Positions 8,401 to 14,506 of a DNA stretch of 17,476 nucleotides are shown here, in pieces. The notes under the pieces are model-generated. The model made no database searches. It saw nothing but the letters and a program-made list of their open reading frames with translations, and had not been told where the DNA came from. The first letter of the stretch is position 1. The number at the start of each line of letters is the position of its first letter. The position numbers were made by a program, and so were the translations under genes. Origin of the DNA: JAAZAI01 sp050942875 (GTDB lineage: Bacteria > Verrucomicrobiota > Kiritimatiellia > RFP12 > UBA3636); the NCBI GenBank assembly GCA_050942875.1, contig JBMNOD010000073.1, positions 1 through 17,476 on the forward strand, read 5' to 3'.

Positions 8401-9246
8401 TTTTTCATCGACAATTTTAGCAAGGAAGAGGTTTACCAGCTTGTCGAAAGCGTTCTCGTGGCTTGCAACGTTGTGCTGGCGGAGAATCGTGGCGAACTCG
8501 TGGTATTTCCGTTGGATTTGATCGGCATCCACTGAATTCAAGTCTTTAACTGAATACCGGGTTTTCCCAATGGTGTAGGCGGCAATGTCCTCTTCGAAAA
8601 GCCCTTTATTCGCGGAGTCGTGCCGATAGGTTTCCGCCCAGGCCTGATAACGCGCTTTTACCGTCGTGGCCTTTCTAAAGCTTGGCGCGTCCTTGGGAAG
8701 TGTTTTCAAAAACTCCTCGTTGTCTTTCAAGGACACCAAATGGTATTGGGGAGTCACAGAAACCCCGTCCCAGTTCGCCGTGTAGAGCGCCACAAACGGC
8801 GTCCTGCTGTCCAAGGCGTTGGCGTAGCTGAACAACTGCCCTCCATCCTCATGCATATCCGCCCAGGCAGCGTCAAACTCCTTCCCGGAAGTTTTACATT
8901 CGATGATGAGCAGGGAGTTTTCGTTGTTGTCCTTGATCCAGATGTCAAGCCGCCCACCACTTGAACCATGCCCTACTTTGAGAGGCCTTTCAAGTTCGAT
9001 GTGACGAGGGCGGTATCCTTTTTGGAGAAGACGGTGGACGCATTCAAAGACGACAAAATTCTCGGCGGCGTTAAAGTTCGTTGTGGTTTCTGCGTTTATA
9101 CGAATGTCATCAGGATAAACCAGCCTTTCTGACGCGAAATCAACTGACAGACTTCCCTCGTGGAACTTTTTGACCCAAATCCCTGAAAGATCTCGATTAA
9201 AACCAAGACTTTCCAGCACATTCTGAAAATTGTCGCGAGTTATCAT
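5416..9246 (-). CDS. Single-chain restriction-methylase-specificity protein
   Basis: The 1276 residues look like a Type IIG or Type I-derived enzyme carrying cleavage, N6-adenine methylation and DNA recognition on one chain. The N-terminal PD-(D/E)xK nuclease shows GGRLD with Asp101 and IIECK with Glu116 and Lys118. A helical HsdM-like region follows, with EGQFFTP near 417. The SAM motif VVDYACGAGHFL lies at 449-460 and the adenine-methylase motif NPPY at 549-552. The C-terminal part from about 912 resembles HsdS, with two target-recognition domains (about 915-1060 and 1110-1230), each followed by a helical linker; SLHEQDRIIAEVEQHE near 1235 is typical. No helicase motif is seen, so DNA translocation is not expected. 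The ATG at 9246 has AGGAG only one base away, which is unusually close. It is the first gene of the cassette. Confidence 0.9.
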   Translation of the reverse strand: MITRDNFQNVLESLGFNRDLSGIWVKKFHEGSLSVDFASERLVYPDDIRINAETTTNFNAAENFVVFECVHRLLQKGYRPRHIELERPLKVGHGSSGGRLDIWIKDNNENSLLIIECKTSGKEFDAAWADMHEDGGQLFSYANALDSRTPFVALYTANWDGVSVTPQYHLVSLKDNEEFLKTLPKDAPSFRKATTVKARYQAWAETYRHDSANKGLFEEDIAAYTIGKTRYSVKDLNSVDADQIQRKYHEFATILRQHNVASHENAFDKLVNLFLAKIVDEKENPEALKFFWKGSAYDDVFSLIDRLQYLYKLGMEKFLRETVTYIDNNDIEKAFRLFKKDATKRTILDYFRQLKFFTNNDFAFIDVHNERLFHQNAAVLLRIVRMLQDIRLQTQEDNQFLGDLFEGFLDKGVKQSEGQFFTPMPIVRFLVSSLPLKKIVKTSPNPPTVVDYACGAGHFLSEYCNQILPFVREKEGAKTPEGQPLFFSRDSLAPYYAAVTGVEKEYRLSKVSKVSAFMYGHDDIRIVHADALAGHKEIEEGTFSVLVSNPPYSVKGFLETLSEADRARYELFDSAGDLSTNNSIECFFVERAKQLLAPDGVAAIILPSSILSKGGIYERMREILIKYFDIVAIVELGSGTFGKTGTNTATLFLRRKDDKPDLAEHCHNRAEAWFQNDFSNDDVFEDSHLLADYCDKTSIPLEDYKTLLAGEPSASLLKQGAFQDYRKAFDSSAAAKAIARKRATGKYTEATRTAEMEAAWLKFLREIEIEKLAFFMLAAANPQPVVLVKSPSDNKAMKEFLGYEWSSRKGNEGIKYIGTAARPEDDEDDAISRNKGVAHIQTPLYSPGNLSNPRKINSIIRAAFNGETPSIPESLAEFVSRAELKDLLDFSRVSFDKAFITTRKSKLKVKSKYPMPKLGEVAEIIRGVTYSKQEQVANKTSNVILTADNVTLDGRLVIEKEIYLRESKVLEATKRLKKNDCFMCFSSGSKAHIGKVAFIEQDLPYYAGGFMGIVRTTSGDVLGKFLYEILNSAIIRESVKEMSKGANINNLSSSLLELKTPCPPPDIQHAVIAECEAIDAEYIFTRMSIEEYQTRISNIFLNLEIMDTGGWQLLCQLLIPMQGNQPKIQEKKILQTGKTPVITQERNTFISGYTNLDACITDLPVVVFGDHSCSIKYVDFPFVRGADGTQLLKTDENVIRMKFLAEYLKTVSIENAERYERHFKYLKNLRIPVPSLHEQDRIIAEVEQHEAKIAAANAVLASAPARKQAVLEKFLN

Positions 9247-9288
9247 GCTCCTGCTTCGTTCCTGGATGTTTCCTCAGTTCACAAAATC

Positions 9289-9317
9289 ATTTTACAAAAC
9301 TCGTTTCAGCAAAGCAA
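9289..9317 (-). promoter_or_regulatory. Candidate promoter of the cassette
   Basis: Read on the minus strand, TTGCTT (9312-9317) and TAAAAT (9289-9294) are separated by 17 bases. The -10 matches the sigma70 consensus at five of six positions, the -35 at three of six. Transcription would start near 9282, about 36 bases before the methylase-specificity start codon. It is the best candidate in the gap but rests on sequence match alone. Confidence 0.45.
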
Positions 9318-9356
9318 CCCCAAGCTGCATAAACTTCGCCTTGCTCCCACCAAGGC

Positions 9357-9423
9357 AATCCTGTCAATCTTGTAATCCTGTCCAAAACCCATTGCAAGAC
9401 AGGATTACAGGATTTGCAGGATT
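9357..9423. repeat. Long imperfect inverted repeat (ATCCTGT type)
   Basis: Two 26-base arms (9357-9382 and 9398-9423) are largely reverse complements around a 15-base loop. Both arms are built from repeated AATCCTGT units. The structure could form a long hairpin or cruciform upstream of the cassette promoter. I recall similar GGATTACAGGATT repeats in gaps of many environmental genomes (memory, not checked). Confidence 0.75.
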
Positions 9424-9765
9424 GGATTTTCGTGTCTTTCGTAGTTCCCACCCACCTACGCCTATCCACCTACGTTTCTGTGTCCTTCTGTGTTGGTAAT
9501 GTGGACAAAACCACTCGGCGCAGCCGCCACGGCACTAGCCGCTAGCCCCTAGCCCCTGCCGCGAAACGGCCTGTGCTTTTCGTGGCCATTCCCCCACTCG
9601 GCGCAGCCGCCTCGGCAGGTCAACCGGGGTCTGGGGCGTCCCCAGCCAACACTCCTCTCTACGCTCTTCTCACTCCTCACTCAAAGAAACCAGCCGCTTC
9701 TCTGCGACAAAGTTGCCCTGCGCTCAAATCACAAATCGCAAATCTAAAATCCTGTCTGCAAGGCT
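9424..9765. repeat. Gene-free gap made of reiterated modules
   Basis: No gene is supported here. CACTCGGCGCAGCCGCC occurs twice, 86 bases apart (9510 and 9596). CCTAGCCCCTGCCGCGAA at 9548-9565 repeats the module at 1090-1107. The hairpin repeat CTGGGG(CGT)CCCCAG at 9631-9645 with its tail to 9667 is copy 2 of the element at 1018. GCGACAAAGTTG near 9701 also occurs near 952. CAAATC/CAAATCGCAAATC low-complexity sequence follows at about 9724-9745. The same modules in a similar set fill the trpA-kinase gap. Confidence 0.65.
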
Positions 9766-9870
9766 TCAGACGAAAACCCGCTGCCGAAACTGCTCCGGTG
9801 TGATGATGGGGCATGCCTTGAAGTCGTGGACGGCCAGCAGGTCGGCATCGCCGGTCGCCAGATAATCTAG
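9766..9870 (-). pseudogene. C-terminal remnant of a PIN-domain (VapC-like) protein
   Basis: On the minus strand an open frame ending at TGA 9766-9768 reads DYLATGDADLLAVHDF then KACPIITPEQFRQRVFV. This matches the last third of PIN-domain toxin ribonucleases, which carry a TGD-x-DLL segment and finish with an IVTP-x-x-F strand. Only about 34 residues remain. The rest is missing because the frame meets a stop at 9880-9882 inside thiD, and the first PIN-like residues begin exactly at the thiD stop codon. No start codon or antitoxin partner is present, so it is a dead fragment left by a rearrangement. The family recognition is from motif reading only. Confidence 0.65.
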
Positions 9871-10703
9871 CGAGCCAACTCATCGACTTCCACCACATCG
9901 GCGGCGACGGGTCCTGGGGGCATGCCGAGCACGGTGGCGCGGGGGCCGACGAAGACGCCTGTGCGAATGGCCTCATAGACGTAGGCCTTGCCTTCGGCCA
10001 CGGCCTCCAGAAGCGGCTTGCCCTTCGCAAGCGAGGCGGCGATCGCCGCGCTCAACGAGCAGCCTGTGCCATGCGTCGAAAGCGGCGCTTCGATGATCGG
10101 CGTCGAAAGCCAGGTCGCGCGCTCGCCATCGAAGAGCACGTCCGACGCGACGTTGTCGGCAAGATGCCCGCCTTTCACAAGCGCCGCGCAGCCGTGACGC
10201 GCGTGGATTTCCCGTGCCGCAGCCTCCATTTCCGCCATCGTCCGGATCTCGCGCCCGAGAATCACCGAAGCTTCCGGCAGGTTCGGCGTCGCCAGCGCCG
10301 CCAGTGGCAGCATGCGCGAACACATCGCGTCAATCGCAGCATCCTCGAGGAGCTTCGCACCGCTTGTGGCGACCATCACAGGATCGACGACGAGACGCAC
10401 AACGGGACGTCGTTCAAACCCGGCGGCGACCGCCTCGATTACACCGGCGTTCGCGAGCATGCCGGTCTTGGCGGCGGCAATGTCATACTCCTCAAGCACC
10501 GCGTCGAGCTGCTGTCCCACAAAAGCCGGGTCCGGCGCCATCACGGCGCGCACGCCGTAAGGGTTCTGGGCCGTAAGCGCGGAGATCACGGTGCAAGCGT
10601 GGAGACCAAAAACATGAAAGGCGCGAATGTCCGCCTGAATGCCGGCGTTGCCGCCGCTGTCGCTGCCGGCGATCGTCAAGGCCGCGAGTTGATGTCGATC
10701 CAT
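9867..10703 (-). CDS. thiD: Hydroxymethylpyrimidine/phosphomethylpyrimidine kinase
   Basis: ThiD phosphorylates HMP and then HMP phosphate to give HMP pyrophosphate for thiamine synthesis in the cytoplasm. The 278-residue protein begins with the ribokinase-type segment AGSDSGGNAGIQADI (residues 12-26). It has SALTAQNPYG at 41-50, where the Gln contacts the pyrimidine, VVDPVMVATSGAKLL near 105-119, and the anion-hole signature STHGTGCSLSAA at 209-220 with catalytic Cys215. The ATG at 10703 has a strong AGGAGG ten bases upstream. It is the last gene of the asd operon, 26 bases after the phosphopantetheinyl transferase gene. Its TAG stop touches the PIN remnant. No TPP riboswitch is visible, as expected for a gene in the middle of another transcript. 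The call is secure. Confidence 0.95.
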   Translation of the reverse strand: MDRHQLAALTIAGSDSGGNAGIQADIRAFHVFGLHACTVISALTAQNPYGVRAVMAPDPAFVGQQLDAVLEEYDIAAAKTGMLANAGVIEAVAAGFERRPVVRLVVDPVMVATSGAKLLEDAAIDAMCSRMLPLAALATPNLPEASVILGREIRTMAEMEAAAREIHARHGCAALVKGGHLADNVASDVLFDGERATWLSTPIIEAPLSTHGTGCSLSAAIAASLAKGKPLLEAVAEGKAYVYEAIRTGVFVGPRATVLGMPPGPVAADVVEVDELAR

Positions 10704-10713
10704 TGCTGATTAA

Positions 10714-10719
10714 CCTCCT
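10714..10719 (-). promoter_or_regulatory. Strong ribosome binding site of thiD
   Basis: AGGAGG on the minus strand lies ten bases before the thiD ATG. It fixes the start and is the best Shine-Dalgarno sequence in the window; trpA and asd lack clear ones. Confidence 0.85.
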
Positions 10720-10729
10720 GTAGCGCCGT

Positions 10730-11605
10730 TCACGGCGTCCGTTTCGTTGTTTGACCCTCCGGAGCCGATCCGGAGCCATTGCGCGCCTTGATCGCCGCGA
10801 GCTGGTCTGCGACACGGCGCGTACGACGAATGTTGCGCAGGCGCTTTGCGCGAGCCATCCGCTCATACCAGGGGCGTTCGGGACGTTTCGTCGCCGCAGG
10901 TGCGGCCTCGACGCCATGAAACACGTCCGTGACGAGCGTCATGGCGTACCGGCCAAACCAGCCATAGACGCCGGCATAGGGATTGGTGCCCGCGTCGCGC
11001 AGTTCGCACACCCCCACGCTTGTCTCACGACAATGGATGTTGGTAAAGCCATAGGCCATGCCGACACCAAGCACCTTCGAGGCCGCCTCCTTGAATGACC
11101 AAAGCACGGTGCAATCGCCCACCTGATCGTCCTTCTCCAACATCTTGTCGTGCTCGGAGATGTAGCGACGACGCAGGTAGGGCAGCCTCCAGGATCGCCG
11201 CTCCAAATCAATCCCGACGCGGATGCCGGGGCGATGTGAATAAGCGACAAGCACGAGGGTGCCCTTGTGCGAAAGCGAGCAAGGCAGGCGCGCATAGGCG
11301 CCGGTGTCGGGATTGTAGATGACGATGTACGGCGAGCCGTGGCCGTTCTTGCGGATGTGGATGTGAAGCGGCGACTCGGCAAGGCCGTCCTCGACGAGCA
11401 ACGTCTTGAGCGCGATGCGCGCCGCCAGCCATTCGTCGATCCGACGACTGTGCGTGAAGCTCTCGCACTCGACAAGATCCTCCGGCACAAACCAGCGTCC
11501 GAGCTCGTAGGAGCCGCTCTTGGCGGACGGCACATGCCAGAGCGCAGCGCTGACGACCGGATGCCCGGACATCACACGCTGAACTGTTTTAAGCTTCTCT
11601 GGCAC
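10730..11605 (-). CDS. 4'-phosphopantetheinyl transferase superfamily protein
   Basis: Members transfer the phosphopantetheine arm of coenzyme A onto a serine of acyl, peptidyl or aryl carrier proteins. The two diagnostic Mg/CoA motifs are present: GIDLE at residues 131-135 and WSFKEAASK at 169-177. RIDEWLAARIALKTLL near 55-70 and SLSHKG near 110-115 are also typical of the Sfp-like class. The protein is 291 residues, longer than usual, because of a basic Arg- and Lys-rich tail from about 240. The carrier-protein target is not in this window. The frame opens with GTG at 11605, 19 bases after the asd stop; an ATG at residue 12 (11572) is an alternative. Neither has a clear ribosome site, so the start is uncertain. 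Confidence 0.85.
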   Translation of the reverse strand: MPEKLKTVQRVMSGHPVVSAALWHVPSAKSGSYELGRWFVPEDLVECESFTHSRRIDEWLAARIALKTLLVEDGLAESPLHIHIRKNGHGSPYIVIYNPDTGAYARLPCSLSHKGTLVLVAYSHRPGIRVGIDLERRSWRLPYLRRRYISEHDKMLEKDDQVGDCTVLWSFKEAASKVLGVGMAYGFTNIHCRETSVGVCELRDAGTNPYAGVYGWFGRYAMTLVTDVFHGVEAAPAATKRPERPWYERMARAKRLRNIRRTRRVADQLAAIKARNGSGSAPEGQTTKRTP

Positions 11606-11624
11606 CGGCGCGACTGGGTTCCGG

Positions 11625-12641
11625 CTACTTGACCAACATCTCCGCGATCTGCACGGTGTTGAGCGCCGCGCCCTTCAAAACCTGATCGCCGGAAATGAAC
11701 AGGTCGAGACCGCGGCCGTCGTTACGAGAAATATCTTGGCGAATGCGCCCGACAAGCACATCGTCTTGGTTCGTGGCGTCCACCGGCATCGGATAGCGCT
11801 TCGCATCGGGATCGTCCACCAGCTTCACGCCTGAAGCGGCGGCGAGCACCTCGCGTGCCATCGCCGGAGTCGCCGGTTTGTCGAACTCCAGGTTCAACGC
11901 CACGGAATGAGCGCGCACAACAGGAACCCGCACGCACGTGCAGGAAACCATCAGATCGGGCGCATGGAGCATCTTGCGGCTCTCGTAGAGCATCTTCAGC
12001 TCTTCCTTCGTGTAGTCGTTGTCCTGGAAAGCGTCAATATGGGGAATCAAGTTGAAGGCGATGCGATGCGCAAACGTGCTGGGCGCGATCGGCTGGTCGT
12101 CGAGCACCTGCCGGGTCTGGAGCAGCAGCTCGTCCATGCCCTTGGCGCCGGCGCCGCTCGCGGCCTGGTAGGTCGAAGCGACCATTCGTTTGAGCCCGAA
12201 GGCGCGATGCAGCGGCGCAACGGCCACGAGCGTGATGATCGTCGAGCAGTTCGGGTTGGCAATCACGCCCCGATGCGACGCCACGTCGCCGGGATTGACC
12301 TCGGGGACGATCAGCGGCACACCCTCCTCCATGCGGAACGCGCTGGAGTTGTCGACCATGACCGCCCCGGCGTCCACGACGCTCTGGCGAAATTCGCGCG
12401 AGATCGAGGCGCCCGCGCTGAAAAGCGCGATGTCAACACCCTGGAACGAATCATGACGCAACTCTTCGATGACAATCGACTCGCCACGGAACGTCAGGGT
12501 CTTGCCAGCCGAACGCGAGGACGCCAGCAACTTGAGCGCCCCGATGGGGAAATTCCGCTGCTCAAGGACTTTGAGCATTTCAATGCCGACAGCGCCGGTT
12601 GCGCCCGCGACTGCCACAATATAATCCGATTTCTTGTTCAT
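11625..12641 (-). CDS. asd: Aspartate-semialdehyde dehydrogenase
   Basis: The enzyme reduces aspartyl phosphate to aspartate semialdehyde with NADPH, the branch point toward lysine, diaminopimelate, threonine and methionine. From the ATG at 12641 it has 338 residues, normal for the family. The nucleotide loop GATGAVG spans 13-19, SSAFRM 99-104, the active-site ANPNCST places the nucleophile at Cys132, and STYQAASGAGAKGM at 156-169 holds the substrate Gln. A longer open frame would start at TTG 12668, but the ATG is preferred because MNKKSDYIVAVAG is the usual N-terminus. It lies in an AT-rich leader without a clear ribosome site. It is the first gene of the asd-transferase-thiD operon and has a well-formed promoter upstream. 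Confidence 0.95.
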   Translation of the reverse strand: MNKKSDYIVAVAGATGAVGIEMLKVLEQRNFPIGALKLLASSRSAGKTLTFRGESIVIEELRHDSFQGVDIALFSAGASISREFRQSVVDAGAVMVDNSSAFRMEEGVPLIVPEVNPGDVASHRGVIANPNCSTIITLVAVAPLHRAFGLKRMVASTYQAASGAGAKGMDELLLQTRQVLDDQPIAPSTFAHRIAFNLIPHIDAFQDNDYTKEELKMLYESRKMLHAPDLMVSCTCVRVPVVRAHSVALNLEFDKPATPAMAREVLAAASGVKLVDDPDAKRYPMPVDATNQDDVLVGRIRQDISRNDGRGLDLFISGDQVLKGAALNTVQIAEMLVK

Positions 12642-12646
12642 AAAAT

Positions 12647-12674
12647 AAAACACATGTTTTCGCCTCAAAAGGCG
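12647..12674 (-). promoter_or_regulatory. Dyad and hairpin in the asd leader
   Basis: Two symmetric elements lie in the predicted asd 5' leader. AAAACA(CA)TGTTTT at 12647-12660 is a dyad with 6-bp arms directly before the start codon. CGCCT(CAAA)AGGCG at 12661-12674 is a perfect 5-bp hairpin. They could be an operator or affect translation; neither matches a regulator or riboswitch I know. Confidence 0.35.
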
Positions 12675-12697
12675 TTGGCCATTGGAAAAGACACGCT

Positions 12698-12726
12698 AGT
12701 ATAGACCATGCGGCCAGACACGGCAA
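12698..12726 (-). promoter_or_regulatory. Candidate sigma70-type promoter of asd operon
   Basis: On the minus strand TTGCCG (12721-12726) and TATACT (12698-12703) are 17 bases apart. The -35 matches the consensus at four and the -10 at five of six positions. Transcription would start near 12691, giving a leader of about 50 bases to the ATG at 12641. This would drive asd, the phosphopantetheinyl transferase gene and thiD. Confidence 0.6.
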
Positions 12727-12751
12727 GCGCATTCCGGGATGACCCAGCGGC

Positions 12752-12826
12752 AATCGGTCAGTCGAAGAGGCTGATTCGAGGCTGGGCGGCAAGCATTCCG
12801 AGACCAACCCCGGCGACTGACCGATT
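12752..12826. repeat. 13-bp inverted repeat upstream of asd promoter
   Basis: AATCGGTCAGTCG at 12752-12764 and its exact reverse complement CGACTGACCGATT at 12814-12826 enclose 49 bases. A direct repeat (CGGCAAGC...ATTCCG) occurs at 12721-12737 and again at 12787-12800, and the first copy contains the asd -35 box. Function unknown. Confidence 0.7.
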
Positions 12827-12832
12827 ACATGA

Positions 12833-12992
12833 CTACTAACCCGGCCACAAATAGCGTTGCGCACGGAGATTGAGGCATGGGATCTGGAATTTGGCGTTGG
12901 GAAAGGGGCACGGACATTCCTGTCCGTGTTCGTCCACGGGTTGGAAAACCCGTGCCCCTGATTTGCAGCATGAATTATGGCCGGGTTAGTAG
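12833..12992. repeat. 160-bp element bounded by 14-bp inverted repeats
   Basis: CTACTAACCCGGCC at 12833-12846 and its exact reverse complement at 12979-12992 bound this element. The right arm includes the esterase stop codon (12986-12988). The interior carries the double hairpin at 12905-12958 and no open frame. The shape is that of a small non-autonomous mobile or REP-like element, but no target-site duplication is visible. Confidence 0.6.
12905..12958. repeat. Double hairpin with complementary loops
   Basis: Two perfect 8-bp hairpins stand side by side: CACGGACA(TTCC)TGTCCGTG at 12909-12928 and CACGGGTT(GGAA)AACCCGTG at 12935-12954. The loops TTCC and GGAA are complementary. The outer arms GGGGCACGG (12905-12913) and CCGTGCCCC (12950-12958) also pair, so two alternative folds compete. 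It lies 28 bases beyond the esterase stop and may end its transcript, although only three T residues follow on that strand. Confidence 0.75.
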
Positions 12993-14506
12993 CGAGCCCA
13001 CAGCGCGTCGAGCCAGCGGTAGGCGGCGCGGTCGAAGGCGGCCCACCAGTCATGGCCGTGGTTCGGGACGGCGACGAAGGCCTTGTCCTTCCCGCCCCAT
13101 CGCAGATAGGCCGCGTAGGTCGAATAGGCGGGCGAAACGGGATCGACGAGTCCCCCGTTGAAAAACACGGGGCACGTCGCCTTCGGGGCGAAGTTCAGCG
13201 GATCCAAATAGGCGAGCACGCGCATCTCCGGCGTGGCGGCAGGCTCGAAGCATCCGTAGCTCTCCGTGCCATCCGTCGGTTCCTCAAGCGGATCCGCAAT
13301 CAGCGCATTGGCCCACCACTTTTTTTCGCCGTTGCACTTTTTCACCCAGTAGAGGTGCGCCATGTTCGGCGAGTTGGCGATGCAGGGGATCGCCGCCCGG
13401 ACACGCTTGTCGAGCGCCGCGACGACGATCGACAGGCGTCCGCCCTGGCTGCCGCCGCAGACGGCGATGCGATCCGCATCGACGCAGGGCAGCGCGGCGA
13501 CGGCATCGACCGTGCGAATCGCGCGGCGGTAGAGGTTGAACCAAACCAGATCCCTCAGAGAGCCAATCTCGGAGGAATACGACGATTCAGGGGCGTTGTA
13601 CCACGGATGGAGCACGGAACCGTCGCAGTCGACGTCGAACCCGTGGACCTGCACGTCGAGCGCGACGTAGCCGTGGCGCGCGTGGTCGAGCGGACGGGGA
13701 CGTCCGCCCGTTCCGGCGCCGGGATAGGCGATGAGCGCCGGGTATCTCCCCTCCGCCGCAGGACGTGCGAGCCAGGCGTGGACGCGTCCGCCGTCGGGCC
13801 CCGCGAAGCTCACCTTGCAGGACACCACCTCGTCGAACGTCGAACCCTCCGGGTCGAAGTTCGGCGGCATCACGGCGCTTTCCATGTTGTAGCGGTCGAT
13901 CTCCGCGCCTTTGAAGATTCTCGGCTCATCCTCGATTTTGAGATCCAGCGGAATGGCCCGGTATTCAGCCATGGCGGCGGCCCAGAATTCATCGAAGTCG
14001 GCCGGACGGCATGCATCCGCATCGACGACCGGCATGGCGTCGGGCTTCCAGCCGAAGGTGCAGACGCCCGTCGGCGGCGTCTTCTGCGCCCGGCCGGTTC
14101 TGGCGTCGTGGAAGAGTTCGAGCGTGTCATAGCCGAGGCCTTCGATCTTCACGCGCACGTCGTAGAAGCCGGGCTTGAGATCGGCCGTCGGGATTTCGAT
14201 GCGGAAGAGATTGCCGGGAAGCGCCTCGGCCGTTCCCTCGCGGAAGGGCTTTTTGACCTGGTTGTGGTGGAGCGTCCACGAAAGCGCCGACGACCGGACG
14301 CCGGCCTGACACCAGATTTCGACCACGTCGCCCCCGTCATGAAACATGAAGTCGGCGTTTTGGCGGTTGAAGAAGGCGAGGAGCGGCGTCTGCGGAGGCG
14401 AGCAGCGCGGCGGATTGGCCCAGGGGCCGAGGAGATTGTGGTTCATGGCGTGTGCATGGATGCCGAAGGTGGCGGCGGTCGCAACCGCGAGGAGGAAGTG
14501 TTTCAT
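12986..14506 (-). CDS. Secreted acetylxylan-esterase-like alpha/beta hydrolase
   Basis: This resembles the AXE1 (CE7) family of acetylxylan esterases and cephalosporin-C deacetylases, which remove acetyl groups from sugars. From the ATG at 14506 it has 506 residues. The first 20, MKHFLLAVATAATFG then IHAHA, form a signal peptide, so it is exported. Residues 20-150 look like a beta-sandwich accessory domain. The hydrolase domain shows CGGSQGG at 350-356 with nucleophile Ser353, GGLVDPVSP with Asp455, and NHGHDW with probable catalytic His485. An open frame extends upstream to 14656, but those residues are low-quality and the signal peptide fixes the start. No clear ribosome site precedes it. 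A promoter candidate lies about 110 bases upstream. The exact substrate is unknown. Confidence 0.85.
   Translation of the reverse strand: MKHFLLAVATAATFGIHAHAMNHNLLGPWANPPRCSPPQTPLLAFFNRQNADFMFHDGGDVVEIWCQAGVRSSALSWTLHHNQVKKPFREGTAEALPGNLFRIEIPTADLKPGFYDVRVKIEGLGYDTLELFHDARTGRAQKTPPTGVCTFGWKPDAMPVVDADACRPADFDEFWAAAMAEYRAIPLDLKIEDEPRIFKGAEIDRYNMESAVMPPNFDPEGSTFDEVVSCKVSFAGPDGGRVHAWLARPAAEGRYPALIAYPGAGTGGRPRPLDHARHGYVALDVQVHGFDVDCDGSVLHPWYNAPESSYSSEIGSLRDLVWFNLYRRAIRTVDAVAALPCVDADRIAVCGGSQGGRLSIVVAALDKRVRAAIPCIANSPNMAHLYWVKKCNGEKKWWANALIADPLEEPTDGTESYGCFEPAATPEMRVLAYLDPLNFAPKATCPVFFNGGLVDPVSPAYSTYAAYLRWGGKDKAFVAVPNHGHDWWAAFDRAAYRWLDALWARY

Noticed and set aside
9677..10030. Minus-strand open frame of 117 residues across the thiD end
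   Set aside because: It is out of frame with both thiD and the PIN-like fragment and shows no motif.
12642..12668. TTG start of asd at 12668
   Set aside because: The ATG at 12641 gives the usual asd N-terminus, and the upstream 27 bases form the leader dyad and part of a hairpin.
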